Assembly: GCA_947652115.1 (NCBI GenBank) | Contig: OX393565.1 | Coordinates: forward strand, 16,147,544 to 16,211,543 | DNA length: 64,000 nt | Source: Blastomussa wellsi | Lineage: Eukaryota > Cnidaria > Anthozoa > Scleractinia > Plerogyridae | Reading direction: 5' to 3' | Part shown: piece after piece, positions 43,969 through 55,105 of the stretch | How the letters are laid out: every line of letters starts with the position of its first letter | How positions within the stretch are numbered: the first letter of the stretch is position 1 | The notes under the pieces: model-generated | The model's input: only the letters and a program-made list of their open reading frames with translations | Databases searched by the model: none | Told to the model about the DNA's origin: nothing | Position numbers and translations under genes: made by a program

Positions 43969-44661
43969 ATGAAGAAATCAATGGCATTTGGGATTTTTCT
44001 TCTGCTTTTCGTTTCTTCTCTCATGATACAAGAAGGCCTTGGGATCGGTCCGCCGTATAGACCCAGAGCTATAAACCATCGCGATGAAAGAGACATGAAG
44101 GTGCGTTTTGTCATTGACTTAGTAAGAAACGATGTTGAAGGACTGGGCAACGGCAAATATGGCTTGTAGAGAGCAAAACACTAGAATTCGCGCGGCGGCG
44201 TGCAGAAAAAAGGGACAAATTCCGCTGTCTAGTAACCTGTGAATGTATTCAGCCACTCCGTGTTCTTAAAACTACAACAGAAAGCTACATTTCATAAGGC
44301 AATTAATGACTGAAATAATATGACTTTAGAAATATATACATTTTTCCTTTTAAAATTGTAATTTATAATATGAAAAAGCATGTTTGACATTAACCGTTAT
44401 CAGCGATTTCATCTCCTTTCACGATTTCTTCTTTACAGTTTTCTGCCTCAAGAAGCCTGTTATTCTGAGTTTTTTAATTCGAAAGTAATTTGCGATGCAA
44501 AACACACTAACTTTGCGTGGTATAGCTCTTTGAACAGATCATCTATGTTTTCCTTGTTACAGGGCAGTGAATACAAGAGGCGAGCCTGTTTGGTTGCTCG
44601 TCGACTGGACTGCGAACGAGTACTGCGAGACGAGAACGAAATCCCATGGCCAGTAGTTTAG
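43969..44661 (+). CDS. putative secreted 76-residue two-cysteine peptide, copy B (2 exons)
   Basis: Exon 1 43969-44100, exon 2 44563-44661, intron GTGCGT to TTGTTACAG, phase 0. Signal peptide FGIFLLLFVSSLMI, then the same dibasic sites, C-x7-C and ending EIPWPVV as copy A. Sixteen of 231 coding bases differ from copy A and ten residues change, four codons only silently; changes sit at residues 2-12, 28-38 and 52-56, while the last 20 residues are unchanged. AATAAA at 44746. Function unknown. Confidence 0.72.
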
Positions 44662-44745
44662 CTGACCGCGAGATAACAACTTAAAGACATCGTGTGACAA
44701 CCTTAAAATCCTCAAACGAAGTGAAATGTGTAACCTTAAAAATAC

Positions 44746-44751
44746 AATAAA
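44746..44751 (+). terminator. polyadenylation signal of peptide gene B
   Basis: AATAAA 85 bp after the stop, matching the signal in copy A. Confidence 0.7.
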
Positions 44752-44759
44752 CTGATGCT

Positions 44760-45992
44760 AAGTTGAGTCTTAATTTGTGTCTACATCAGACCGTGTTCAC
44801 TTGCATCCGGTTTATATGTCCGATAATTAACTTTGCCTTTTCACTGTAAATGTTTTTAGCTGACGTACAAAATGTTTAGCAACCCAACGTTCAAAGTCGC
44901 CATTTTCAAAACGCTTTTTTCTTAACCCGTCTTTTACCAAGCGCTTCGATTTTTTCAGTTCCATCTACTCAATATATATGTCACTAAGAAGTAAAAGAGA
45001 GGGGATCTGTGGTGATTTTGACAAAAAGTCAACATTTCCAGCCTTTCTGAAAAGCGGAAAAGGCCTCAGCAATGTCATTCTCGGATGAGTTTAAAGACAA
45101 ATCATAAAATATCTAGAAGTCGAATTATCCATGGCATTTCTGCAAGACCTGCTTTTTCCTCGCACACAAGATTGTTTTAGAGCTGCTTAATTAACTAAAT
45201 GTCAATGAAATGAAGCTTGGCCAATTTCAACAGCTGCAGTTGGATAAAGGATCTGCGTGAGAATTAGCTGCTTCCTCTCTAAATATAGTTATTTATTATT
45301 TAGTAAAATTCAAAAGGAAAAGCAGATGGTTTAACAGGATGCTTATTTCTCTATGGATAGCGGCTCTACTTTAAAGCATCAATTTATTTATTTTTCTAGG
45401 CAATGGTCAAATTTGAAAAGAAAAGCGGATTGTTTAACGGGATGTTATCTCTTTTAGGATGGCGGCTCTTCTTTAAAACACCAGCTGCCATCGTGGAGAA
45501 AATTGACCCTTTATTATTTTTTGTTTAATTGTTTAGATGGAACAGGAGACGTTATTCTATAATCCACTTTTCAGTGCACTTTCCGGTGCCGATTTATCCC
45601 ATTATGGTCTTGTGATGGCATAAAACGGCCTTGGACATACTTCCTATATTAAAAAAAAACGAAAACAAATGAGAATGAGAGGAGGTCGTTAGAGGCAAAG
45701 TAACCATTAACGAAAATTCCACTTCATTATTAAATTTGCCTATTTTATTCGCTTCATTTTTTAACAACGGTAAACACAGATGGCATAATACAGGACGAAA
45801 TATAAAACGCAAGAAAATAGATACGTTAATTATCATTTACTTTATTGACAATTGAAACCAAGTTGATAATGCGTTTTCTCGTTGAAACACCTTTTCCGCA
45901 TATTCCTTTCTTCGCTGCTAATGTTCTTCCGTTCTTGCACAGTTCAGAGCACGCACCGCCTCACACACGTCTTCTGGAATGAATCTGAAAAC
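44760..45992. other. non-coding stretch before Polinton 2
   Basis: Matches 9540-11187 with a 430-bp deletion at about 45669. No gene supported. Confidence 0.45.
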
Positions 45993-45998
45993 AAAAAT

Positions 45999-46175
45999 AG
46001 TAGTATAGTCGGGATTAAATGAATACCACCTGATCATCGCCGTTAGTTTCCAATTTCGAAAATCCCCGGGCGCACGAAACTCGCTTCACGAGCCTCGCGC
46101 ACCAGGGGGTTTTCGAAATAGGAAACTAACGCGATGATCTACGGTGTGTATTCATTTAATCCCGGCTATACTAGT
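45999..46175. repeat. terminal palindrome of Polinton 2, left
   Basis: The outermost 177 bp fold on themselves: GGGATTAAATGAATAC and GTATTCATTTAATCCC form the base, GTTAGTTTCCAATTTCGAAAA-type arms the upper stem, with a GC-rich apex that has its own short arms (ACTCGCTTCACGAG region). Confidence 0.85.
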
Positions 46176-46537
46176 TACGGAAGAAGGACAACCCCCTGGC
46201 CGATGGCAGTTACCATTTCGAAAGCTCCCAACGGCGCAGATTGTTTGCACATTGCTTCCTTTTGTTGGTAGTCGCCTCCTATCGCTGAAGTCGAGATTTC
46301 GAAACGTCGAAAGACTCAGCTCCGACAAGTAGGAGCGAGTCGAACACGGACAATCTAAATCTAGTCTTCAGCAAAGATGAAGCAAAGATGCAAACAAAAG
46401 GAAGCAATATGCAAACAAAACAGCGCCGGGAGCTTTCGAAACGGGAAACAAACGGTGGCCGGGTGTTCGTTTTCCACTGGACAGGCGAGGAAGGCCAACT
46501 CCTGGTCGGTTCGCACAATTAGAAAGAAGCGACACCA

Positions 46538-46799
46538 TGAATACAATGGTGCGCGGAGCAAACAACTGCGTGTGGTTAATGCGAAATCGGAAAGAGAACT
46601 GCGGCAAACGGTGTGTCGGAGTATAAGAGGAATGCAAAGGCCCGCACCATGCCGCAGCTGCGGCGTTGGAGTTTTGTGTGATTACCGTTTATGTCTAGCT
46701 TGGGGCGGGAATAAGCTAAGACAGCGGCTTCTTCGCAAACAAAAAAGCGCGGAGAAAAATTTTGAACGTGTTTTGCAGGAGCTGATGTCAACCAGTTAG
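46538..46799 (+). pseudogene. Cys-rich TIR protein, left copy (deleted)
   Basis: Left-arm copy of the gene at 58995-58705. About 28 bases in the Cys-rich centre are missing after GTGTGTCGGAGTAT, shifting the frame; the remainder (MQRPAPCRSCGVGVLCDY and the basic C-terminus) is conserved. Confidence 0.65.
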
Positions 46800-46905
46800 A
46801 GATTTGCAAACTTGTTGTTAAAAGCAAGTCAATTAGAGATTTGCATACTTGTTATTAAAGGGCAAGTAGTTAGAGATTTGCATACTTGTAAAGTCAATTA
46901 TTTTC
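46796..46905 (+). repeat. 37-bp direct repeats upstream of polB 2 (iteron-like)
   Basis: TTAGAGATTTGCA starts at 46796, 46833 and 46870, exactly 37 bp apart, followed by ACTTGTTATTAAAGGGCAAG-type sequence. Two copies remain in the right arm near 58662-58716. Same location relative to polB as the unrelated 57-bp array in Polinton 1. Confidence 0.85.
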
Positions 46906-46921
46906 TTGCACAAAGTCGCGG

Positions 46922-49900
46922 ATGGCTGCAAAGGAAATTGGAACAGAAACGTGGCAGGAACTACCGGTAATTGATTTAGAACAATTTGAAAAAATGATAG
47001 AACAAATAAGAGCAGATGTGTTGTCGAAGGGTGAAACGTTAGAACAAGAACTAGCGGAAATTGATTTTGAAAAACTGCAAGAACTAGAATTCGCGGGAAT
47101 TGATTTTGAAAAAATGATGGAACAAATACAAGCAGAAATTCAGAATGTGTTTGATGATCACATCCCCCCGGAAGACCAAGAGCGTCTGCCCAAACCTCTA
47201 CTTCCAAAACCATACCGACCAAGAGCGCCCCCAAGGCAAAAAAAGGAGGCAAGGAAAATGGAAAGCATCCTAAAAACGTTTGATCCAATCCCTGCCCAGA
47301 AAGTCAAATCGAAGGAGAACTACCAACAGTCCATTGAATGGTTCTTTACAGAACCAGAGGCTGAGGGAAGAACGAAAGCAGGGAGACGTTTCATAAGTTG
47401 GACGGTCCGAGGACAGGAAAAAAACCTCACAGAGTTTTTCATGAAAAAGATTCGAGAGAGAGTTAACACATCCATGTATGTGAGGCAAAACTATTTTTAC
47501 TGGTTGGAAAACGTCGAGGATAGAACTCCGATGTTGTTTTATAAAAGCTCCGGGGGGTCGCCTTGGATAAACCAACTGTCTGAAGCGAAAAAATGGTTGA
47601 ATGAAAAGGAGGAGTTGCGTCTGCAAGTTGATGGCATCGAAAGACCGGAAACAAAGTGGGTGTTCAGGGGCTATTCTGATGTCTATGTGGAGGTTTTGCT
47701 TGACCGCCAGCCTTTGTTGGGCACAGGCCTCTTGCCTGACTGGCTACGCAACCTTGCTCGTGGGCGTGTTGGGCCAATAGTGGCGCTGGATATCTACCGC
47801 GATAATTTATGTCTCTGGCGCCGCATTGCTGTGCATCGAGGAGCCCGGCATGACCGAAGTACAGCAGCAGCTCGTATACTTGCCAAGAGTTTCTTCAAAC
47901 TCAAAACTGTTCCAATCGACTGTCCAAAAACATCTCTTGATGAATTAGATAAGATTGAAAAGCATCTCAACAAGGGCGTCAGTTTTTCAGATTGGCTCGG
48001 CATCAAGGTTTATCAGCCTGAGCGGGAAGAAGACAGCGAAGTGGTTTGGCATCTTAGAAGAAACTCGCCGGCAGCGCTGACAAACATTCTGACAATCGGC
48101 ATTTACGAGGGGCATGCCTTTGTCATAAAAGACATAGAAAAGCTTGCGAAAACGTATGCATGTGTGGATTGCCGCGCGAGATTCACACAAGCTTGCCATC
48201 TTCAACGGCATGCCGAAAGGTGTGCCCAAGGGAAGACGATAATCGATTGCCCGGGCGAAAAAGTCGAAGCCCCTTAGACAGCTTATGAGAAGGTTTTTTA
48301 TCCAAACAATCATGCTTCCCCAGAATCACTACGGTGGCTAGACCAAGAAGCCAGGCGGCGGAAAATTCACATCCACCACGCAATGTGTGGACAGGTAGGT
48401 GAGAGGTGGGTTGAGCGGGCACCAGTCGACGGTTACAACCATGAAACAAAGACCGTATTTCAATACCACGGCTACCACTGGCACGGGTGCCGAAAATGTT
48501 ACCCGCACGATCGCGACAAAATCATAACCCATTTCGGTCAAACGCGCAAAGACAGGTTCAAGGCCACGCAGAGGCGCACAAGAACGCTCCGGGAGGTCGG
48601 CTACTGCGTTGTCGAGGTTTGGGCGTGTGAAGTTGGGGAAATCGACGCCGACCCTCCGCAGGCCCAAACAAAACGCGATCCTGTACGATTTCGAAGCGTA
48701 CGGCGACAACGGTGAGCGGAAGGAGCCCACGACCAAGCTCAAGATCGAGAACGAGGACGTGCCAATCTCGGTGAGCATCGGCGACACACTCGAGAGAGAG
48801 CCCACCCAGATCTGCGAAAGAGACCCCGCAGAGCTGGTACGCAAGTTTATGGAAGAGCTGGAGAGGCGCGGAAAAAACATCCGGGCCCAAGTCCGGGCGG
48901 AGTTTGTGCCAGAAGACGTGTGCCTGCTGCCGAAAGCGCAGTGGCTAAAACTTGATGAATGGTGCAACCAGGTGCCAGTCGTCGGGTTCAACTCGGGCAG
49001 CTACGATCTAAACCTGATCAAAAGCCACTTCGCTGACTGCCTTGCTGACACAACCAACAAAGTCAGAGTGGCAAAAAGGGAAACAATATAATGTTCTTGT
49101 TGACCTGGGGCTTCCGTTTCCTTGACATAATAAACTACCTTGGCCCGGGGACCAGCTACGAAAAGTGGGTCCGAGCCTACGAATGCACAATGCAGAAATC
49201 GTGGCTTCCGTACGAGTGGTTCGATTCGTCCCAAAAGCTTGACTATCCAGGGCTACCAGACTACCCAGAGTGGTACTCACGTCTGAAGGGTGACCATGTG
49301 TTGACGAGAGAAGAATGGGAGGGGTGCAAGCGCCTGTTCGAAGAAAAAGGCATGCGCACCTTCGCGGACTGGCTGTGCTACTACAACAATCTCGACGTGG
49401 CACCTGGCTTCGAGGCTTTGGAAAAGATGCGACACCGAGAAAGGAATCGACATCTTGAAAGACGCGGTCAGTGTCCCGGGGGTGAGTTTGCACTGCTTAC
49501 TCCTGGGAGCGGTCGAGAAAGGCGCGGAGCTATACAGTCCAGGCGGAGAAGCGTACGAGATGTTGAAAGGAGCTGTGGTCGGAGGCCCATGTTCACGCGC
49601 TACCACGAAGTCGGGGTGACAAAGATAAGATGGTACCAATACGAAGACGCCCGTCTGTGTCTTGGGGTACGACGCCAATGCCTCTATCTTTCAACCATGT
49701 TGAGAGAAATGCCTTTCGGGAAGGAAAGGGTCGTCCACTACGCCGAAGACGACGAGTCCCAAAAGGGGGTGGTGGTGCCAGAGCTAACGCGCAGGCTCAA
49801 AGAAGGAAAATGGTTCGGATTTGCCGAAGTCGATATAGAGATTCCGGAGCACTTGCGCCCAAAGTTCGAGGAAATGTGCCCGTTCTTCTACAACAAAAAG

Positions 49901-50944
49901 GTGCCGAACGAGGTTGTCCCGGAGCATATGCTCGAGTACTTGCGCCAAACAGGCAGAAATCGCGGAGACGGGAAAAACTCGTGGGCGCTCTGTCCCCAGA
50001 GAGACTGTTGCTGTACGCCCTCTCTGCTGCGTTGGTATGTGGACCACGGGGCAGTGATCACACGTGTCGATCGGTCAATCAATTACCAACCGGGGAAGAT
50101 CTTTCCCTGGTTCGTGGAACAGGTCACCGAGGCGCGGCGGACAGGAGACGTGGACAAAAGCAAGGCGCTGCTGGGGGAGGTGTTCAAGCTGATAGGGAAC
50201 AGCGGGTACAGGAAGCTCATCGAAGCCTTGGAGCGGCATACAAACATTATTTACACCAAAGATGAGAAGGTGGTCGACAGAGCCTTGCGAAGCGCGTATT
50301 TCTCCAATGTAGATGAGATCGGGCAGGCGTATGAGCTGGAAAGCCGCAAGCCAAGGATCACAATCAGGCGGCCGTTTCAGGTTGGAATCGCTGTCTATCA
50401 GCTGGCAAAGCTACGGATGCTGGAATTCTACTACGACTTCCTCGACGTATATTTCGACAGAAGAGATTTTGAGCTGATCCAGATGGACACAGACAGCAAC
50501 TACATGGCCATCTCTGGTCACCGGCTCGAGGACCTTGTCAGGCTGGAGCTGTAAGCGGAATTCGAGACGCAGAAGAAGCAGTGGCTGGCTTGGGACGAAT
50601 GGAGCGGCCGCACGCCCGGGCTCTTCAAACTCGAGTGCGAGGGCAGTCGGGTGATCGCGCTCTGCTCAAAGTGTTATTTCATCGACGCGGGCGAAAAAAA
50701 GAAGTTCAGTACGAAAGGGATGTCGAAGAAGCAAAACGAGATAACCTGGCAGCGTTTCAAGACAGCTTTGGAAGGTAGCAAGGACATGGCGACAAAGAGA
50801 GGTTTCAGGATGCGGGACGGCCGGATGGTCACTTACGAGCAGCAGAAACTGGGCTCAGCGCTTATTACGACAAAAGCTGGGTACTGCCCGATGGGATACA
50901 CACTGAACCAAATGAATTTCACATTTAGGAGACGTCAGACGTAG
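46922..50944 (+). pseudogene. polB: DNA polymerase B of Polinton 2, divergent lineage (broken)
   Basis: Long N-terminal part (46922-48274) ends in a Cys/His finger (ACVDCRARFTQACHLQRH), then an endonuclease-like block GYNHETKTVFQYHGYHWHGC near 48440, exonuclease motif ILYDFEAYGD near 48680, FNSGSYDLNLI near 48990, palm B-like LIGNSGYRKLIE near 50200, motif C MDTDSNYMAI near 50490, and a thumb/C-terminal region to 50944. Breaks: TAG at 48275-48277, frameshifts near 48640 and 49088, an out-of-frame stretch about 49435-49675 that covers palm motif A, and TAA at 50552-50554. Shares little beyond catalytic motifs with the polymerase of Polinton 1. Converges with and slightly overlaps the integrase end. 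Confidence 0.85.
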
Positions 50945-51923
50945 GAAGAGTGGTGTTTGGTGGGGCAACCAGGAGCTCTTCACGCGCAAAGCCGCGCTTG
51001 GGCCCGTCGTGCAAATAGTAGAGAACGGGTTGATCTGGTTTGATAAAAACTCTTTCAATGTTGTAAACTTTCAACGACCAGCACGGATCTGTGGCCCTTC
51101 TTGCGCCTCCTTCAAGCTCACCGGGATGGTAGAGATAGCGAACTTGGGCAAGAGAGGGGAGGATTTTTTCGGCCTTTCCAACAGGCCTTCTAGGTGTTGT
51201 GGTGGGCTGCGCAGAAACAGTGTTTTCTTTGATTGCTTCCGCAGGTTTTTTCCCCGTCGGCCGGGTGACTTCGTTGTTGAAAGCGGCAACAACTGCAGGA
51301 AGTCTTTTCACCAACGCAGTGGACCGCTTGCCTGGGGGGAGTCGCATTTCCACGGCGTACTGGTACCCGAACAACCGTTCGGCAAGGGTGCGGTTGAAAC
51401 GTTCAACAATGGCCTGTTCGCGGTGAATGTCAACGCGCCCGCGCCGGATATTGGTTTTGTGTTTTTCCATTTCTTTTGCAACGGCGCCCAAGAACTCGCG
51501 CCCGGGGTCAACCTGTAGTAGTTGAGACCATTGGAGGGGCGAGAGCTTGTAAATCTTCTGAAAGGCCTGGGCGACCTCATCAGAATTTTTCGAAGACAAG
51601 GGTTCGGCCTCTTTGTAGTGGCTGGCCACGTCGACAACAGTCAGCGCTTATTTGAAAACTTTGCGCCCGCGGGGCAGTTTGTCGTGTGTCAGAAAAAGAA
51701 GGTCCCCCTGGTGGACCGCGTTGGGTGTGGACACATCGAATTTTGGTCGAGGAATGTGCCTCGGAGCGGGCAGGTATATCTGCCAGAGGGCTTGGCTTAC
51801 CAGCCACTTTTTTGCAGTGTCTTCTGACACCTTGGCGGCCTCGGATAATTTTTTAACAGCGGCAAGGCCTTTCCAATATCCCCCCGGGCCGTAGTATATC
51901 TTTGCGAGTTTGGCATCCATCAC
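50925..51923 (-). pseudogene. retrovirus-like integrase of Polinton 2 (one nonsense codon)
   Basis: About 330 residues in one frame, broken only by a TAA at about 51648-51646 within the block that precedes LTVVDVA. Catalytic Asp, Asp, Glu visible as in Polinton 1 (VVDVA, QVDPGREF, QAIVERFNRTL). Carries no poly-G, and the C-terminal domain (RYLYHPGELEGG) is in frame. Overlaps the polB end tail to tail by about 20 bp. Confidence 0.87.
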
Positions 51924-51939
51924 TATAAAAAAGAAAAAA

Positions 51940-52021
51940 GTTTAAAGGAACCGGAAGGCTGCGTAGCCTCGACTGCTCGGCTTCCAGCAGGTTCATAACG
52001 ATTGCATGCTCTTCTGACATT
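51940..52021 (-). pseudogene. deletion scar of small membrane gene cluster
   Basis: The last codons of the 141-aa gene homolog (GGAACCGGAAGGCTGCGTAGC on plus, split around 51950-51970) abut the first codons of the homolog of the 29407 gene (start MSEEHAIVMN at 52021). About 2 kb present in Polinton 1 are missing. Confidence 0.6.
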
Positions 52022-52043
52022 TTTATATACAACTTTCATTTTT

Positions 52044-52637
52044 TCAATTCAAAATAACTCCGTAGGGGTGCCGAGGCGAGAACACGAGATGGGCGAACTT
52101 TCGAGCTTTAAGCTTTGAAATAAGACCTTTGTACTCATCCTGGGAGAGTTTCCCGGCGTAATCATCAAAGATGGCTTTCGTGGTCTTGGCCGCCGGGGTG
52201 TAAAAGAGAACGACCGCCGCCACGTTCTCCCGGAAGGAGGCTGTTATGCTGGTCATCTTCTGCGTCAGCACCCAAACGCTGATGCCAATGTGTCGAGCAG
52301 AAAAGGCAAGATTTACCAGCTGGCCTGTGCGCCCTTTCACATCTTTCGAGGCTGCACAGTCATCGAGGATTATGAGCGTGTTGGTGCCCTCGAAAAGAGA
52401 GGTGACGAGCTTGAACCAAATTTCCACCCCGTGGTGCGCGCATATTATCACAAACATTCGTGGATCCTCTTCACCAATTCGGTGGTAGGTTTTGTTGTGC
52501 GCGAATGTCGGGCAGATCAACACGATGTTGTCGAACTTGCCACGAAAAGGGCCATAGATCTGGTCCACCACAAACTGCGATTTGCCTGAATTCGTCGTAC
52601 CCACAATCAATTCGTTGAACGGGATGTTGTGGTTCAA
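52044..52637 (-). CDS. packaging ATPase of Polinton 2, intact frame but no ATG
   Basis: 197 codons without interruption: Walker A GTTNSGKSQ at about residue 13-21, Walker B NTLIILDDCA near 88-97, and a sensor-like WVLTQ near 127. FtsK/HerA family, DNA packaging. The position equal to the ATG of the Polinton 1 gene reads TTG here, so translation would need a mutated start to be used. Ends RHPYGVILN. Follows the capsid gene with an 8-bp gap. Confidence 0.85.
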   Translation of the reverse strand: MNHNIPFNELIVGTTNSGKSQFVVDQIYGPFRGKFDNIVLICPTFAHNKTYHRIGEEDPRMFVIICAHHGVEIWFKLVTSLFEGTNTLIILDDCAASKDVKGRTGQLVNLAFSARHIGISVWVLTQKMTSITASFRENVAAVVLFYTPAAKTTKAIFDDYAGKLSQDEYKGLISKLKARKFAHLVFSPRHPYGVILN

Positions 52638-52644
52638 TTCTATA

Positions 52645-53863
52645 TCAGTATTGCATAGATTCCAATTGCTGCCTCAAAATGTTCATCTGCGAGTCACTGA
52701 TAACAAAGATGTAGCAGTTCACATTGCCTGATCTGCTCGCATTCCTCTCGAGCTCAAGCTGTACCCCGTCTTGGGTGTTTACGAGGCGCGTGCCGCTGCC
52801 GTGCAGCGACTGATCTGCCATGGAGCGTAGATCGATCAAAAGACCGAACTTGTCATCGCTGCAGAACTTTTTCAGATTCATGTGCGGCGTTTTTGTCTGG
52901 GTAAAGAAGCGACGGACCGTCTCCCACATGTCCCTGTATAAGATGCCGTTGTTGTACAGCATGTTAGGCGAGCCGTTCACCGTGAAGCTGACTTTCGAGA
53001 GGCCAGGGTTGAAGTACTTTTCTGTATCTCTGGCTCCTGGAGCGTAAGGCGCGATGGAGAAGGATTCCTTTCAGGGACCTGACTCTGAGGTTAATCCTTG
53101 GCTTTTGCGAAGGTCATCATCTGATCAAGCTGGACGTGATCGTACATAAACTCCTTGTCAGCGGCATAAACACTGTCCGCGTCTTCCGCGAGAGTCTTGC
53201 TTCTGATCATTTCATACTCAAGCTGGATGTTTGTCAGCTTGTATTTCAGATTTGTTTGGTCAGAGCCTTTGACAACCTGGGAGGCCGGCGCAAGGGTCAG
53301 CTCAAAAAAGAGGTCGTGGTAAAGAGCTTGGGGGTAAAAGACTCCGTGGTCGGTCAGGATCTGGTGGTCCAGTCTGATTCGGTATTTTGTGCCGAAAACC
53401 TTGTTCAGCACGTTTTCCGTGTCGACGCCCTCGGTTTTCTTATCCCCAGTGTTTGAGCCGATTGCAGAGGTCCTCGCCCTGAATTACATCGAGAAGCATG
53501 TTGTCCCGCTTCTCCTGCGAGAGGAAAAGGTCCTCCCAGATCTTGAAGATGTCATACCCCACCGTGTCCTGCAACACGGTGCCCGCGTACTTCACAACCA
53601 GTTTGTCGACCAGAGCGCGCCTGACGTTTTGAACGAGGAAGTTGTTGGGGTCCCCTCCAGACAAGTCGATGTTGAAAAGCAGTGCGAGCGAGCCGGGCAC
53701 GAGGACCTCGTCCTCACACAGCTTGGGCACATAAACATTCAGGGTCTCGCTGGGGTTGGCGTCGCTACGATCAGAGGTGATACGTTTTACCGCGCGCTCG
53801 GCTTTCATCGCGCCGAGAATTTTTCTCTTTGTGTGTTGGACGAAGGTTTGCTTGCACCGCCAT
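52645..53863 (-). pseudogene. major capsid protein of Polinton 2 (broken)
   Basis: Homolog of the intact capsid gene 30940-32187. ATG at 53863; frame lost within 20 codons, recovered at 53808, shifted again near 53445, and about 80 bp missing with a shift near 53060-52985. Blocks VLVPGSLALLFNIDLSGG, GVFYPQAL and NVNCYIFVISDSQMN remain. Confidence 0.8.
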
Positions 53864-53898
53864 ATTTAAAAATAAATATATTTTTGTTTAAATATACA
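53864..53898. promoter_or_regulatory. divergent AT-rich promoter of Polinton 2
   Basis: 35 bp between the capsid and coiled-coil starts, nearly all A/T (ATTTAAAAATAAATATATTT). Confidence 0.5.
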
Positions 53899-55105
53899 AT
53901 GGCGGAAGGTGGAGAAGAGTTTGGACACGACAACCCTGCACTTGACCACGATGACGATGACGATGAACAAGAGACCACAACCGGTCCTTTTGTGGCGGGC
54001 TCTGCATCGACACCCTATGCTGGCGAAGAAATTTAAATGCAAACAAAGCAGCACTAACAGAGCGGGATTCCTGACACTTCTTACACCGAGGAAACTCCTT
54101 TGGTGGGCAGCATTTCGCAATTACAACGTGAACGAGCTTGGACTGCTGCAAAAGACCAATTTCCTAACATTAGCTCAAGCGAGCTTGAGATATTTTACAG
54201 CCCAAAAAACGGAAGGCTTCAAGTTAAAATGTTTGGCGCTGGAAAAAAGGCATATTACATATTTACCACAAAAAAGGATACAAAACAAAAACAACTAAAA
54301 GAAAGAAATAAAAACTGCCCTCGGGAAGCCCATTTTTGAATTACAGGAAGCCGTTCAGCAAGAACAGGCTGAAAAAGAAAAAGAACTGGAAAAATCTGTA
54401 TCGATGGCTAAAGAACTAGAAAAAGTTAAAAACGCCATGGAATAAGACAGAAACAGAATGAGAGAAATTGATGAACAGATAGCTGCTCTTGAAGATACAC
54501 ATGGTCCTTTGAATGAAAAATAAATTCAAAAACTGAAACAGAAGAAAAAAGACCTTGAAAAAGAACATAAAGATAAAAGAAAGCACTTCGAAAAAAACAA
54601 CAAAAAAGCAAAACAGGCGCCAAAATTAAAAGAAGATATTCAGAAGCTCACAGAAGAAAATGCCAGGTTCAGTGAAGTTCAAGAAAAAATTGACACAGAA
54701 ACCCTCAACAACCTGAAAGTTTAAAAAGCAGAACTGGAACGCCAAAATGAAGAAGACAGGGCGATCGTCAACGATGAGAATGCCTCACCATCTGACAGAG
54801 AAACAGCAGAAGGCCGAGTGGCGCAGCGTCTCGAAGAGATCAACCAGGTTCACACACAGATTGAGGAAATTGAACGAGAGAAGCCTCTTCGAGAAAGGGT
54901 CAAAGAGATCTGCAAAAAATATGGCGTGACCGTCACGGCAATCTTTCTTGCTGCTGGTGCCACGATTAGTGCTGTCATTGGTGCCGTTAACTCGTCGCTG
55001 AAAGCCACCGGCAAAGCTGCTGGGGAGGTCGTCTCTTTTCTGGCAGAGCACGCCTGGCTTCTGATTTTGGCTGTTGTGGCGTTTCTGGTCAAGCAGCAGC
55101 GTTAA
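53899..55105 (+). pseudogene. coiled-coil membrane protein of Polinton 2 (heavily broken)
   Basis: Homolog of 32237-33592. ATG retained at 53899; TAA at 54034-54036, further stops and shifts (54447, 54522, 54722 area). Acidic N-terminus, coiled coil and C-terminal hydrophobic helices still recognisable; the last 95 residues are open from 54818. A segment of the C-terminal hydrophobic region (about 75 bp) is missing relative to Polinton 1. Confidence 0.68.

Larger units (their letters stand above)
45999..47075 (+). repeat. Polinton 2 left terminal inverted repeat
   Basis: Inverse match to 58560-59526. It includes a terminal palindrome, the Cys-rich gene, the 37-bp repeats and the first codons of polB, so the right arm carries a stub of the polymerase start. 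Confidence 0.9.

Noticed and set aside
46377..46799. 140-codon frame through the left inverted repeat as one protein
   Set aside because: Its first half has no gene-like features and is inverted-repeat sequence; only the downstream Cys-rich portion matches the gene in the right arm, and it is frameshifted.
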